Positions 32,079-43,429 of a stretch of DNA of 64,000 nt are shown here, one piece after another. Source of the DNA: Epiperipatus broadwayi (Eukaryota; Onychophora; Udeonychophora; Euonychophora; Peripatidae); assembly GCA_028023455.1 (NCBI GenBank), contig JAQFVV010012420.1, positions 868,001 to 932,000 on the forward strand, written 5' to 3'. The notes below the pieces were generated by a model that saw only the letters and a list, made by a program, of their open reading frames with translations, made no database searches and had not been told where the DNA came from. The position numbers and the translations under genes were made by a program. The first letter of the stretch is position 1, and each line of letters starts with the position of its first letter.

Positions 32079-32762
32079 TGTGATGTACTTGATTTAATGT
32101 GACTTACGAGAAATAATCAAACACATCCAATTCAAGTAACTATTACTCTCTTGCATGAAATTAAGATATCTCACTTAATGGATACAAGATTTTATTAGTA
32201 TAAAAATTAACAAGCATTTATAAACAGGATTATAAGTAGTTTACTAGCGCCTGTAAGGCTTACAAAAATAATAATAAGACAGGTATAGTCTGTATAATTA
32301 CCCTAGGTCGGTCTTTAGTACCTTCAGAACCGAATATCTGGTTCTCCCATCGTTGGTCCTGTTCCGAAATTCACGCTACACATAAGTCTCTCAGAAAAAC
32401 AGGACTGACGCTAACTCGCTTTTTTCCCGCTAGATTGTATCTCTTTTTGTTTTATTGTTTATTCCTTAACAATTTTAATTGCAAAAGTATTCTGGGATTA
32501 TTTCTGAACTAATTAATTAAATTGTTCTTTACATTTTTAATCCTTCATTTAATTAATTATTTATTCGGATCTTCCATCTTATTTTACACCTTGCTTTTTA
32601 TAAAATATATATATATGAAAAACCATTTGTCATTTCTAATTTTTGTTTTAATTTAAACAACTCGTTTACTTTCACGTGTACTTATTTAACACTTTTAACT
32701 TCTGGAGTACACTCTGTTTCAAACGTATTTTTTATTAATATTAATCGTACTACAACATAACA
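32079..32762 (-). repeat. 5' LTR of the gypsy element
   Basis: 684 bp, same ends as the 3' LTR, adjacent to the GATAC duplication at 32763-32767. It should contain the promoter on the minus strand. Confidence 0.95.
32595..32605 (-). promoter_or_regulatory. TATA-like box in the 5' LTR
   Basis: TTTTATAAAAA on the minus strand, conserved in both LTRs (28060-28070 in the other). It is the best TATA candidate but lies beside a (TA)n run, so it is only moderately convincing. Confidence 0.4.
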
Positions 32763-34030
32763 GATACATTAAGAATGATTGAATATCTAGAATTTTATAA
32801 AATCATATATAAAAAAAGGAATAACATAAGAAAATATAATTGTGAATTATCAAAAAAAGCTATAGAAGAGAATAAAAGTCTCAAAAGTGTAAAATAACAT
32901 CTTGGTATTAATAGGAAACTTATTTCTGCAATAAGATGAAACTATTACTAAAAAGAGAAATAATATCATGAAATGTGTGGAACAGTTCTATCAAGAATTA
33001 TATAGCAATAAAGAAGAAGCAAAACTATCCCCTATGGCTATTATATCTTCTGAATTGTCCAGGATTTTAAATGAAGAAGTGAGATATGCAATTAAAGCTA
33101 TGAAGAAGGGGAAAACTCCAGGTAATGATGGAATTATAATTGATATCTTAAAAGAAGCAGGTGAAGAAATAAAGCAGTTGTTGGCATTATATAACAAATG
33201 TCTAAATGTTAAAGATGTACCAAATGATTAGAAGAATACAGTACTAATATTAATATTTTAAAAAGATAATAAATAGATACTAGAATATTAGTTCAATACA
33301 TAATTTTTACCAAGATATTTACAACTCATCTATAGTGAACTTTGGATTTTAACCAATCAAAAGAACAAGCTGCATTTAAAAGTGGTTAAGTACAGTGGAT
33401 GACATCCAAGTATTGAAAGAAGTTATAGAAAGTATTAATGAATATGAGTTGCCATTATACTATAGATTTGTAGATTATGAAAAGACATTTGATTCTATAA
33501 ACATTTCTGTAGTGATTAAAGCATTGAATTGCCAAGATATTATCATATTCTGAAAAATATTTATAAAAATACAATTGCAACATTTAAATTATATAATGGA
33601 ACTAGGAAGATTATCATTGAGAAAGTGTATGACAGAGTGACTCCATATCTCCAAAACTTTTTACAGCAGTTTTGTAAGAAATATTTTATGGATTAAAATA
33701 AAAAACTAAGATAGTAAAAGTAAATGAAGAGTATTTGAATCAGCTTGATTTTGTTGATGATGTAATGCTTTAGAATTTCAGATAATGTTGCAAGTGTTAT
33801 AAGAAGAAAGTAAAAAAAAGTAGGACAATAGGTAAATGTTTAAAAAAAAAAATTAAAATAATGTTTAATGGATTTTTTCAAAAAAGAAAATAATGATTGA
33901 TAATGATGAGTTAGAAGAAGTTAACAACTACAAATACTTAGATCAGATTATTACTACAGATGGAACATAATGGATTAAATTAAACATGGATGGAGTAATT
34001 TTGATAGAAATAACTTAATATTAAAATGAA
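32763..34030 (+). pseudogene. LINE family A, reverse transcriptase region (right of gypsy insertion)
   Basis: Continues the LINE from 27546. Visible blocks are RKYNCELSKKAIEENKSLKS (32835-32890) and an open 87-residue frame 32968-33231 with FYQELYSN, LNEEVRYAIKAMKKGKTPGNDGI and ILKEAGEEI. Then come EQAAFKSG, VDDIQVLKEVIESINEYELP and FVDYEKTFDSIN, a degenerate catalytic box FVDD (~33750), and IDNDELEEVNNYKYLDQIITTDGT near the end. This is the order of an RTE-like endonuclease/reverse-transcriptase LINE. Many stops and frameshifts. It ends against the DNA-transposon fragment at 34036. Confidence 0.85.
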
Positions 34031-34035
34031 ATATA

Positions 34036-34215
34036 CCTATGGGGTTCCCGGGGTAAGAATCTTACAGCTTTCTGTAAAAATAAATGTATATTTTTATACT
34101 TCAAATGTAGGTTTTTATACATGAAAAAATAAGGCATTCCCTGAAAATAAACTGTACAGTGTTTTTTTGGAACAAAAATATATGACTGGGTCATATTTTC
34201 AGAGAAAGTACTGAT
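34036..34215 (-). mobile_element. End fragment of the CTGTGTTTCCCTGAAAATAAG-type DNA transposon
   Basis: Reverse-complement match to ~8707-8900, including the TTTTTTCATGTA block and AAAGCTGTAAGATTCTTA..CC. Only the ~180-bp left end is present. Confidence 0.7.
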
Positions 34216-34859
34216 CTACATGCCAAATGCTTTTATTCTGGAAGCGTAATATCAAGAATGCTATGAAAACTAAACAAAACTTACTGTTTATAGCTTTTTT
34301 TTTACTTTTAAGTTATAATTAAAAGCATTAAAAAAATGTTTTTAAATATGTTCTATTTTCTACTTTTTAGTTTTATGAGAAAGTTTAGATCCAATGTAAT
34401 ACCGATGTCAGGATTGTAAAATGTGCTGAATCCTATATAAAATTAAAATTTTTCATTACTGTTTTGCTAAATTGTCTGCAAACTCTAAAAAAATGTACTG
34501 TTGTGGGAAACACATGTATATGGAAAACTTCAACTAGATTGGAAATTAAAAAATGGTGAAAATTGAACTACAAGATTTATCAAACAGACAGATAAACAAA
34601 AGCACAAATAAAAGTGTATAAAAATGTATTGGTCTTGTTATTAGAAGAAAAGTTATTTTGAAATTTATCTTAAAAACATATGCATCTTAAGTGATGAAGT
34701 CATTATAATTAATAGTGGTTGGTGAAAGTTTATAGAAAACTACTTAGCAAAATTAAGGATTGCCAGGGTTTAGCATACAAATTCAGTTATAAATTCTTGT
34801 CTTTTGAAAGTAATATAAGAATAGGTAAGTCAAACAGTTGAAAAAACTTTTATAGATAA
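34216..34859. other. Non-coding DNA, perhaps decayed LINE
   Basis: Nothing recognised with confidence. It lies just upstream of the LINE family B endonuclease fragment and may belong to it. Confidence 0.35.
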
Positions 34860-35170
34860 GGTGGATGAATTCTACTAAAAAATATGAAACTATAAAAAAT
34901 ATTTCATTCTGAATGTATTAGTAGACCTGATGGTATAGACTTTATTTTTATATTAAACACACTTTTACAACTAATAGTTCTATGGATAATAAGTTGATTA
35001 GATTTAAAACATTTTCAACAGATTTAGTGGTTATTCAAATCTATGTGTTTATTTATTCCTATACTAATGAAAAAGTGGATTTGAAAAGAATACTGTGCTA
35101 GATGAAAGAAGAAATGATAAAATTGTAGAGAATTACTAGCTTAGATATATATAAAGATAAAATGTCATGT
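34860..35170 (+). pseudogene. LINE family B, endonuclease fragment
   Basis: At ~34975-35120 the translation reads MDNKLIRFKTFSTDLVVIQIYVF, then NEKVDLKRIL. This fits the APE-endonuclease core (..VIQIYxPT...) shared with the copy at 38736. Surrounding sequence is decayed. Confidence 0.5.
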
Positions 35171-38100
35171 TTTTATTAATACTAGCATGATAATTACAGG
35201 GTTCAAAAGTCAAAATAACAATTTATATATGGAATGATGTACATAAAAATATACTAATAATGTAAAACGCTCATTAAAGCTTTTGTCATGATAGAATAAA
35301 TTAGATTAAAGGCCTAACAAGCAGTGATTAAATAATAACATCAAATAATATTACTTTATTACTTAACAATCTCAACACGCCTTTGGGCAGAAACTTACAC
35401 CGTCAAAATAGGAAAAAAAAAAAGGAAAGAACGGTTAAAGTACTTATAATTATCGAAATCAAAACACTAGATATAAACCACAGAAAGAATGTTATATAAA
35501 ACGGACAAAATCTGTGATATCAACCTCTTTTTTAAAGTTTTAGAACGTTTTAAAATTTATGTTTACTTTGCAGTACATTAGACTTTTCAATTTAATTTTA
35601 ACATTTGTTTAAAATTATTTTCACTTTCTTCATAACTTATTATAAAACGATATCAAATCATTATTGTATTTGAGGCTGCTCTTAATATGTATCTTTAGTA
35701 GAAGTAGAATCACGCATTGAAAATTATTCACAAAAGTTAAAATCCTTTTCATATAAGGAAGCTGTAGAAAGTTTGAAATCATTGGGCCAGAATAAATTAC
35801 AAATCAAAGTCCTTTTATAAAGATCTGTTTTCCCACAATATTACATATACAATACTGAACTAATACTCTTAAAAGTCAATAGCAAAACGTTATTGAGTAG
35901 ATTTTCAGGAAAGAAAAATTGCTTCAAGAAAGGAAATATAAAACTTCTGTCTGCTTCTGACCTTTATTTGACTTAGTTTTAAATAAATCATAAGATCGAT
36001 AAATACTTTCACTTTAAGAAAAATCAAATAGATTTTTTATATAATGACAATGTTTTATTTTAATTATTAAAAAACAATAACATGTCAATTATTATAAGAA
36101 ATGATTAACAAACCTCATAAAATGCAGTAGTAATATTATGTCATTTCTGGGTGTTCAAACATCACATCATTCGATTATTATAGTTTACCAAATATCATGA
36201 ATAGTATAACACAATTGTCATGTCAATAGATCATATATATATATCTTCTTCCTCTGGAACATCAAGCTGATCATATATTAAGTATGTTATCTATTATGCA
36301 CTAGAAAATTTAATTCTATGTGTTATACATAGAGTTGAATTATCATTAACATATTTGATTGCCTGAGCAATTACTTGACTTAATATGAATGGAAGTTCCT
36401 GAAAAAAATGAATGTATATATTTTTACAATTTTTTTTCGAGTGTATCTTTCATCTTAGCTCTATCATATCACAACTATTCAATCTCCCTGACTATGGATG
36501 CATTTGGAAATAGCCAGTTCATTTTTCAAGTCAGTCATATATAACACATGTTACAATTTAAAACTTCATATACACATATTTTTTAGGTATACTGAAACTT
36601 AATTTCATATATATATACTTAATATATTTCAAACTTGTATTTCATCACACATTCCTGACAATGATCCCCCAAGGTGAATATTTCATGTTGAACCAGATTC
36701 ATTAGTTGGCCCAGATATCACAATCTCTTAGTCAAGTCTTCATCATTTATTCCATGGGTGGCAAAATTTTAGATATTGGGAGAGACTTTTTTGTGTGAAA
36801 GTGTACCTGAGGGCATCAAACTGGAAATCAGAAAAAAAAAACACTTTATTTTTACTGGAACAAAAACTGGAATGGAAAGAAATAATGATTGGAAGTCCTG
36901 TTTTTTTTAGAATGTATTTATGAACTGGTGGGTTGTTTTTTTTGTAAGAGCTTTTTAGGTACTTACAAATACTGGCAATGTTTTTAGAAGATACTTCCAA
37001 ACTGATTTTACTATGACTACTATTAAATTACCTAGTTCCCTCTAGTATTACAATTTGTCCATATCATGTTATAAAATATTTATTAAATTACAATTATTAA
37101 ATTACCTATAAATAATTATTTTCTAGAGATGGTCCTGAATTTTTTAAAAAATTCAAGAAAAAAAAATTGTTTTAGAATTATATTAAAATAAATTAGATGC
37201 AAATTTTACAAAAATAAATAAATTACAAAGTAAAAAATAAATAAATTTTATATAACAATAGAAATATTTTATAAAAGTTCTCTATTTTTATGCCTCAGAA
37301 AATCCTCACATTTTCTTTGCTTAACAGTCTTTACAATAATTAGACATAAAAAGTTTGTTTCTTGCTTTGACACCTATTTTCTTTCATAGCTAGGAAAAGA
37401 TCCTGTTTTCTTTTTAAATCTTGTTGGGGATTATTTGCTAGCTAGATGAAGTGTTTTAAAAAGTTCATAACTTCTTTGTTTTAAAATCAGTTCATTAAAA
37501 TCCTTGTTTCTCCAGGACAAGTTAATTTCTTTGCTCCTTGGAAAAGCAGAAATTAAATATTTCTAAGAATTTTACTTCTAGCATTACACAAAAATAGTTT
37601 AATTCTTTTCAGCTTTTTCCAATCTGGGTTTATTTTTGAGATCGAAAATAACAACAGGTGTTATTTTAAATTTAATTATTTTTAAACAATAATAATTTTG
37701 AATTTTTACTTTTTTATATTCAAATCAGCTCTGAATTTATCACTATAATTTGTCAATATTCATGTCAGCTTGCCCATGCTCGACATGTTGGCCACCCCTA
37801 ATTTGATATATGTGTCAAACTTTCTGTACTCACAACTTATGCAAATATATTATTATTACTAATCTACTTTCTATGTTTTTCAATGACAATAGATTTCACA
37901 GAGAAGTCAAATAGTTAAACTAGTTGTACCTCTTTGGATTCTATTATCATTGAGAGGCATATCAAAAATAAGTAATACATACATCTATATTTTGATTTCT
38001 GTATAAAAATAGAATGTCTATTAATAGACATTGTATCTTTCTTTTATATTGATAAGCTTGCTATTTTTTGACATACATTTCAATAGCTCTGAGTATAATT

Positions 38101-38500
38101 TTTCATTTTTTTGCATAGTTAATTAAGACCCTCAGATTCAGCCAGTTTGGGAAACCACATAGTGACTATGATAAAGCTGGAAATTCTCATGATTATTGTT
38201 AGCAATTTTGTATCATATATATAGATTAAGATTATTTTTCCTGCCTCCAAAAACAAAAACTACTACTTAATAACAAATTATTTTAAATTTCTACACTAGT
38301 TATTTGTGATTTCTCAGTTGAAAACAATAATGATTGTAAAAAAAAAAATTCTATTATAATGTAACAGGATCTTGGAGTCTTTATGACTAGATAATTTTAT
38401 TTTATTTGGTGATCAAAATAGGTCTAAAACCATATTGATCTTGATCCAAACTATAGTCTTCTTTTACATTCTATTTTTAATGAATACAGTCTTCAAAGTA
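35171..38500. other. Non-coding DNA with a possible decayed hAT-type MITE
   Basis: No gene. Weak opposing ends ATGGGTGGCAAAA (~36753) and TTGGCCACCCCTA (~37799) resemble hAT termini, but no 8-bp duplication is visible, so I do not call an element. (TA)n near 36232. Confidence 0.4.
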
Positions 38501-38735
38501 TGAGGTAATTGAGCTATTGTTTTTTTTAAGAAAGGTAATAGTTTTTGTAATCATCAAATTGGATGGATGGATAATGGTCATTTTAAATCAGAAGAATTCA
38601 GAATAATTTACAATGGAGATGATAAGTTTAAGAAATAGTGTTGCCCATATATTAAGAAATAAATTGACTAGTTTAGCTTTATGCTTGTAATGTTTAAGAA
38701 ATAAATGAATGAATAGTGTATTGAACACTTAAAAT

Positions 38736-40340
38736 GTGAGTGAAATAATTTTAATGATTAATATGAAATCACACTTATTGGATATGGTATTAAGACAGAT
38801 ATATTTCATTATTACTAGTTGTAATGATGAAGAAATTGGTAGGATTTATGAAAAGTTAAAATTATTAGAGCTTGGCAATGATAGGAATAATATTATTTTC
38901 ATGATTAATATTAATATGTCTGCGAAATAAAAAATGACTTATAATAACAAGAAAAGACTTTCATTATGTAATTAGTAAAATAAATATAAGACATCTGGTA
39001 CAGATAGTATTTTAATTGAACTTTTAAAAAATTATAGTGATGCCATTAAAAATAAATTATTTGATGTAATTACAGAATATTATGAAAAAGTGATACAATA
39101 CCATCTGATTTTATGACCACTAAAACTATTTCTTTTTCAAAAAAGGTAATGCAAATGTTTACAAAAATTATAGAACAATCAACTATTAGCTCATGCCTTG
39201 AAGATTTTATTCATAATAATTAAAGGTAGAATACAAAAGAAAATAGATGAAAATTTGGACAAAGATCAATATGGTTTAAGATTTGAGAAAGAAACTAAAG
39301 AAGCAATAATGCCATTAAAAATGATTTTACAAAGAAGACTGGAAATGAATACGAAAGTGGGTTGGAAGTTATTGTTTAAAATGATAAAGAATGTAGGCCT
39401 TGATTAAAAAGATGGTTAATTTTAAATTTATGTAAATGTCAAAACACAGAATAGTTATATTGTGAAACTAATGCTATCATAAAATAAAACTGTTCAATTG
39501 TCATCCTATTTATTAAAATATATTTAGTTGAGAATATAAAATGATTATAAAAAAGAAAACTAAAGTACTTAAAATTAATGGTGCAGAGGATAAAGCATTA
39601 TTTGCAGATTCAGAAAAATAAATGAATAAAATGCTTAAGATATTAAATAAGCTTATAATGGCTTTTAAATTAAAGTTAAATAAATGTTAATAAGATTAGA
39701 GTGATAGTGGTAGACAGACAGAAGATAAAAAGACTGATTGATGTATAGATAAATAATATATATTTAGAACAAGTTAAGGAATTTTGTTATCTATGAAGTA
39801 TGATTTGGGATGACAATGGTTGTCATGTAGAGGTTAAAAAAGAATAATGTTAGCAAAACACGCTTTTCAAATAAAAATAAAAACTTTATTATTAAATAAA
39901 AAATATTGATACAAAAAATAGAATAAAATGTATTAAAACTTTCATTTGGAGTTTATTGATATATGGTTGTGGGTCATGATCTTTGGGAAAACAAGAAACA
40001 AAAACATTGGAAGGAATGGAAATGTGGCTTTGGAGAAGATTAATTAGAATGAACTGGATGAAAAAGAAGACTAATGATCAAATATTAAAAGAACTTGGAG
40101 TGAAAAAAGAACTACTGAATATGATAAAAACAAAAAAGATTAAGTTTTGGAGTCACATTTTAAAAGATAGGTTTTTACAAAATATTTTGGAAGATAAAAT
40201 TTTAGGGAAAAGATTGAGAGGCAGATTATAAATATCCTAACTTAAAAATGAGATCAGTGAAATTGAATATTTTTAAATGCAGATATGAAACATATTGCTG
40301 AAGATAGAATAATGTGGCTGCAATAACAAAGCATTGCCTT
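38736..40340 (+). pseudogene. LINE family B, endonuclease to reverse transcriptase C-terminus, degraded
   Basis: 38736-38930: SHLLDMVLRQIYF...NDEEIGRIYEKLKLLELGNDRNNIIFMININMSAK, an endonuclease segment where the family has a GDFNA motif. 39000-39410: GKTPG-type region, then LKILFIIIKGRIQKKIDENLDKDQYGLRF, the RT finger region, with an I.LKMILQRRLEMN block. 39983-40231: LEGMEMWLWRRLIRMNW and ILKELGVKKELL...KIKFWSHILKD, the C-terminal block of this LINE group. An internal deletion separates endonuclease and RT near 38935-38990, and stops are frequent. It is clearly different from family A. Confidence 0.82.
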
Positions 40341-42054
40341 TAAAAAACTAATAATGATCAAAAAATAGTAATTGAGATAACTAGATGCTAGCTGTCACAT
40401 TTGCAATTGTTCCTATTGTCTTTAGAATAATTCATTTCTAATATATATATTATAACCCCTCATCATCAATCACCACCTCTCCTACCTTTCCTAACCACAA
40501 ATACCCAGGAGCGCCAATTCTATGAATCATAGAATAAACTTTACCTTAAAACTATTTATGAGGCTCCTAAATGAAGTTTTACCTTAGCTCAGTTGAGGGA
40601 TATAGAGGTCTATGAGGTGTAAAATGTACATTAGATGTGGGAGGAAATATTATAATTAATAGGAACAAAACATCTATTAAATTCTAAAATAAATAAGAAT
40701 TCTATTGGTAAAATTATACCATCTAAATTAACAAGTTATAGTCTAAACTTCACCTCCTCCCATCATCCACATGCATTGAATAACCTCTACTATATTAGAA
40801 AATTAAATTAATAACTAAAATGTAATGTTTAGTAACTATATTGTATATCAAGTTGGAATTGAATATAAAATAAACCTAACATTACTGAACTTTTAATTAT
40901 ACAATAATCTAAACTAGTTAACTGAATGAATATTTAATCTAAATTAACAATTGAATATCTCAGGGAATTAATTTATTGCATGGCTTAATTTTAAATCTAC
41001 TTCTCAACAACTACTATGTACTATTATGAAAGTAATGATGCAAATTAAGCAATACCCTAACAAAATAATGGTCGTTAAATAATGAAAGAAATAGGGTACA
41101 TTTTGATTTCACTTCATTATCTAAACAATAATTGAATAACAAAACTTTTAGAGAATCAGTGAATAATTAGCATTTCATACAGTGTTTGGATCAAAGAAAT
41201 CAACATCATCATATCTGGATATGTTCATCATTAAATTAAATGAAAAGTGCAATCATATCATTAGATAAATAATATTTGTCAAAATCTCTGTCGTGTATCT
41301 ATGCCTGATCGTTCTTAAGAGACAGCTGTTTAAAAAAATCTGATTGGTTGTCTTTGAAATAACTGTTTACGCATGTGAAAGATTAGCAAACTTTCATTTA
41401 TTACCAATTTATCATTAGATACAGTAAATGTGTGTGCATGTGTGGAAATATGAAATACGAATATATGTCAAAGAAGAATTCTGAACACAACTTTGAATAA
41501 TAAAACATTTATTTATAAAATAGTTAAGCAAACATTTAGTTTCTTTATAATTTGTGCAGTACAGGTTCTGGATGTATTTGACATCAATAGTTGAAAAATT
41601 TACATAAGAGCAGATAATATAAGGTAACTTTCTATCTTCTGTTCTAACACATCCCAGCTATCAAGGCATTCTGATAGACTTATGGAAAACACATTATATT
41701 CTCAATACTAAATAATACACAAAACTAAACTCTTTACATTTTCCTTGCAAAATTATTTAAGTTATCAGTCAATTCTGATAAACATATGGTGCTGAAACAA
41801 TATAATTCTACACTTCAGACAATAAAATACAAAAATTTACTTTATATTTGACATCTTATTTTTAGCACTCTTAAGTTATCAATTAAGTTGATAGGTTCAT
41901 GAGAAATAAAATACTGTTAAATATTTATACTAAATTATAGGATAAAACTAAAATTTTTGGCATTTTACTTCAAATGCACATTAACTAAAATAAGGGTTTG
42001 AATCTAAGAATAAGTATAAAATAAGAATAAGATCAAACTATACTTTGCAAAATT
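40341..42054. other. Non-coding AT-rich DNA
   Basis: No gene or repeat recognised. AATAAA on the minus strand near 41508 could serve a minus-strand transcript, but no gene model is supported. Confidence 0.5.
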
Positions 42055-42243
42055 GAAAGAAATAATTCTATTAATTAACTATACTTTATCTTCTTTTGCA
42101 AAATAGGAAAAAATAATTCTATGAATTAACTATATTTTGTCTTTACAAAATAGAAAAAAATAATTCTATGAATTAACTATATTTTGTCTTTACAAAATAG
42201 AAATAAATAATTCTATTAATTAACTATACTTTGTCTTCTTTTG
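42055..42243. repeat. Tandem repeat, ~47-51-bp unit, four copies
   Basis: Units start at about 42061, 42112, 42159 and 42206. Each has AATAATTCTAT.AATTAACTATA followed by TTTGTC and CAAAATAG. The inner two units are the most alike. Confidence 0.85.
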
Positions 42244-42521
42244 CTTGCTCACTCAAATGATGATTGAATAGTATGAAAGTTGATGATATGAAATTTAAAT
42301 GATAAATATAAAATGATTTGAAATAATAATTAAAGTTATGCATTAAGGATGGATTTTTCCATATCTTTTAAATTAATACTTTATGCATGTGTCTAAATTA
42401 TGCTGTCTGTCATAAAATAAATAATTAACATTAATCAATCCAATCGGTTTACTTATGAATTTGTAATAAAATCATAATACAGATGATGACAATGACCAAC
42501 CAAGCTTTAACACTTATTCTA

Positions 42522-43186
42522 CTACAGCTGTTTTATGAGAAAATCAATTCTGCTTTTATTTTCCTTTTTTATCAACAAATTATCTGGCACTTGGCTATAA
42601 GTAAAAGATGAAAACATTCCATAAGACACATGGGGATAAAAGACTTTCACAATTCTCATCATATAAATAACAATACAATAACTCCCAAGTCTAACTTCTG
42701 AGACTAAAATAAACTGGTGGGAACAAATTCTCATCACCAAAAATAAGGGAGATAAAATACTTGGCTTCTTATACTCGAATTCATAAAATACAACTATCAG
42801 AACTGGAGGATTCAATCTACTCCTAACAAATACTTCAATAAACAAAAGGGAGAGTTTACTCTATCCCATACAATATACTATGCAATCTACCCATGTCAAA
42901 TATTCAAATAACTAAAAGGGAAGAGATTACTCAATCCCATAAGATACTATATAACATAACTAACTTCATTCTACATAGCCACTAAATACTTTTCTATACA
43001 AGAATAATAAAGAACAATAAATTCATACTTAAGTAAATTTCTAATCTTTCCAATTTCAATTGGCACATTCTCACCCTCCGAAACCAATGGTCTTATATCA
43101 TTTTTACTTTCAATTCCAACATTATTATAGTTGGATTTAATAATAGACATGCATATATAAGCATAGTAATGCACAGACAATTTCAA
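42522..43186 (-). other. Two unrecognised minus-strand open frames (107 and 71 codons)
   Basis: Frames 42845-42522 and 43186-42971 are next to each other on the same strand but in different phases. The second includes GIESKNDIRPLVSEGENVPIEIGKIRNLL, which has balanced, protein-like composition. I recognise no domain, no signal peptide is evident, and the AT context makes chance frames common. They could be remains of a transposon or exons of the weak gene candidate upstream at ~44.9 kb. Confidence 0.15.
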
Positions 43187-43331
43187 ATACCAGTAGGTAA
43201 AGAACTACTGTAAAAATATCAATTAATAACTGTAAAAGCAATAATGCATAACTATTTCATATCTGATAAATGTAATATTTATAACTTGGAAACATACTAA
43301 TTATGGTTGAAAAGCAAGGCAAAAAATAATT

Positions 43332-43429
43332 TCTATTGGCAAGGTAAGACAAAATATAAACGACAAAATCTTAAAATTCTTCTATTGGCAAGGTAAGACA
43401 AAATATAAACGACAAAATCTTAAAATTCT
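43332..43429. repeat. Perfect 49-bp tandem duplication
   Basis: The 49-bp unit beginning TCTATTGGCAAGGTAAGAC is present twice in a row without a mismatch (43332-43380, 43381-43429), implying a recent duplication or an assembly/sequencing artefact. Confidence 0.95.

Larger units (their letters stand above)
27547..32762 (-). mobile_element. Complete Ty3/gypsy (Mag-like) LTR retrotransposon
   Basis: 5216-bp element on the minus strand, flanked by the 5-bp duplication GATAC (27542-27546 and 32763-32767). It has two LTRs of 683 and 684 bp beginning TG and ending CA, a tRNA-Ser-type primer site, gag, pol and a polypurine tract. Domain order protease-RT-RNase H-integrase is that of Ty3/gypsy. No chromodomain or env frame is present. 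The LEFLGHLIS, HEGHPG-like and SNGLAEN motifs plus the tRNA-Ser primer suggest the Mag lineage. The LTRs differ at about two dozen sites by eye (a few percent), so insertion is not very recent. Two single-base frame changes break gag and pol. Confidence 0.96.

Noticed and set aside
36752-37799. Opposing ends GGGTGGCAAAA and TTGGCCACCCC as a possible hAT MITE
   Set aside because: The ends are short and mismatched and no 8-bp duplication flanks them.
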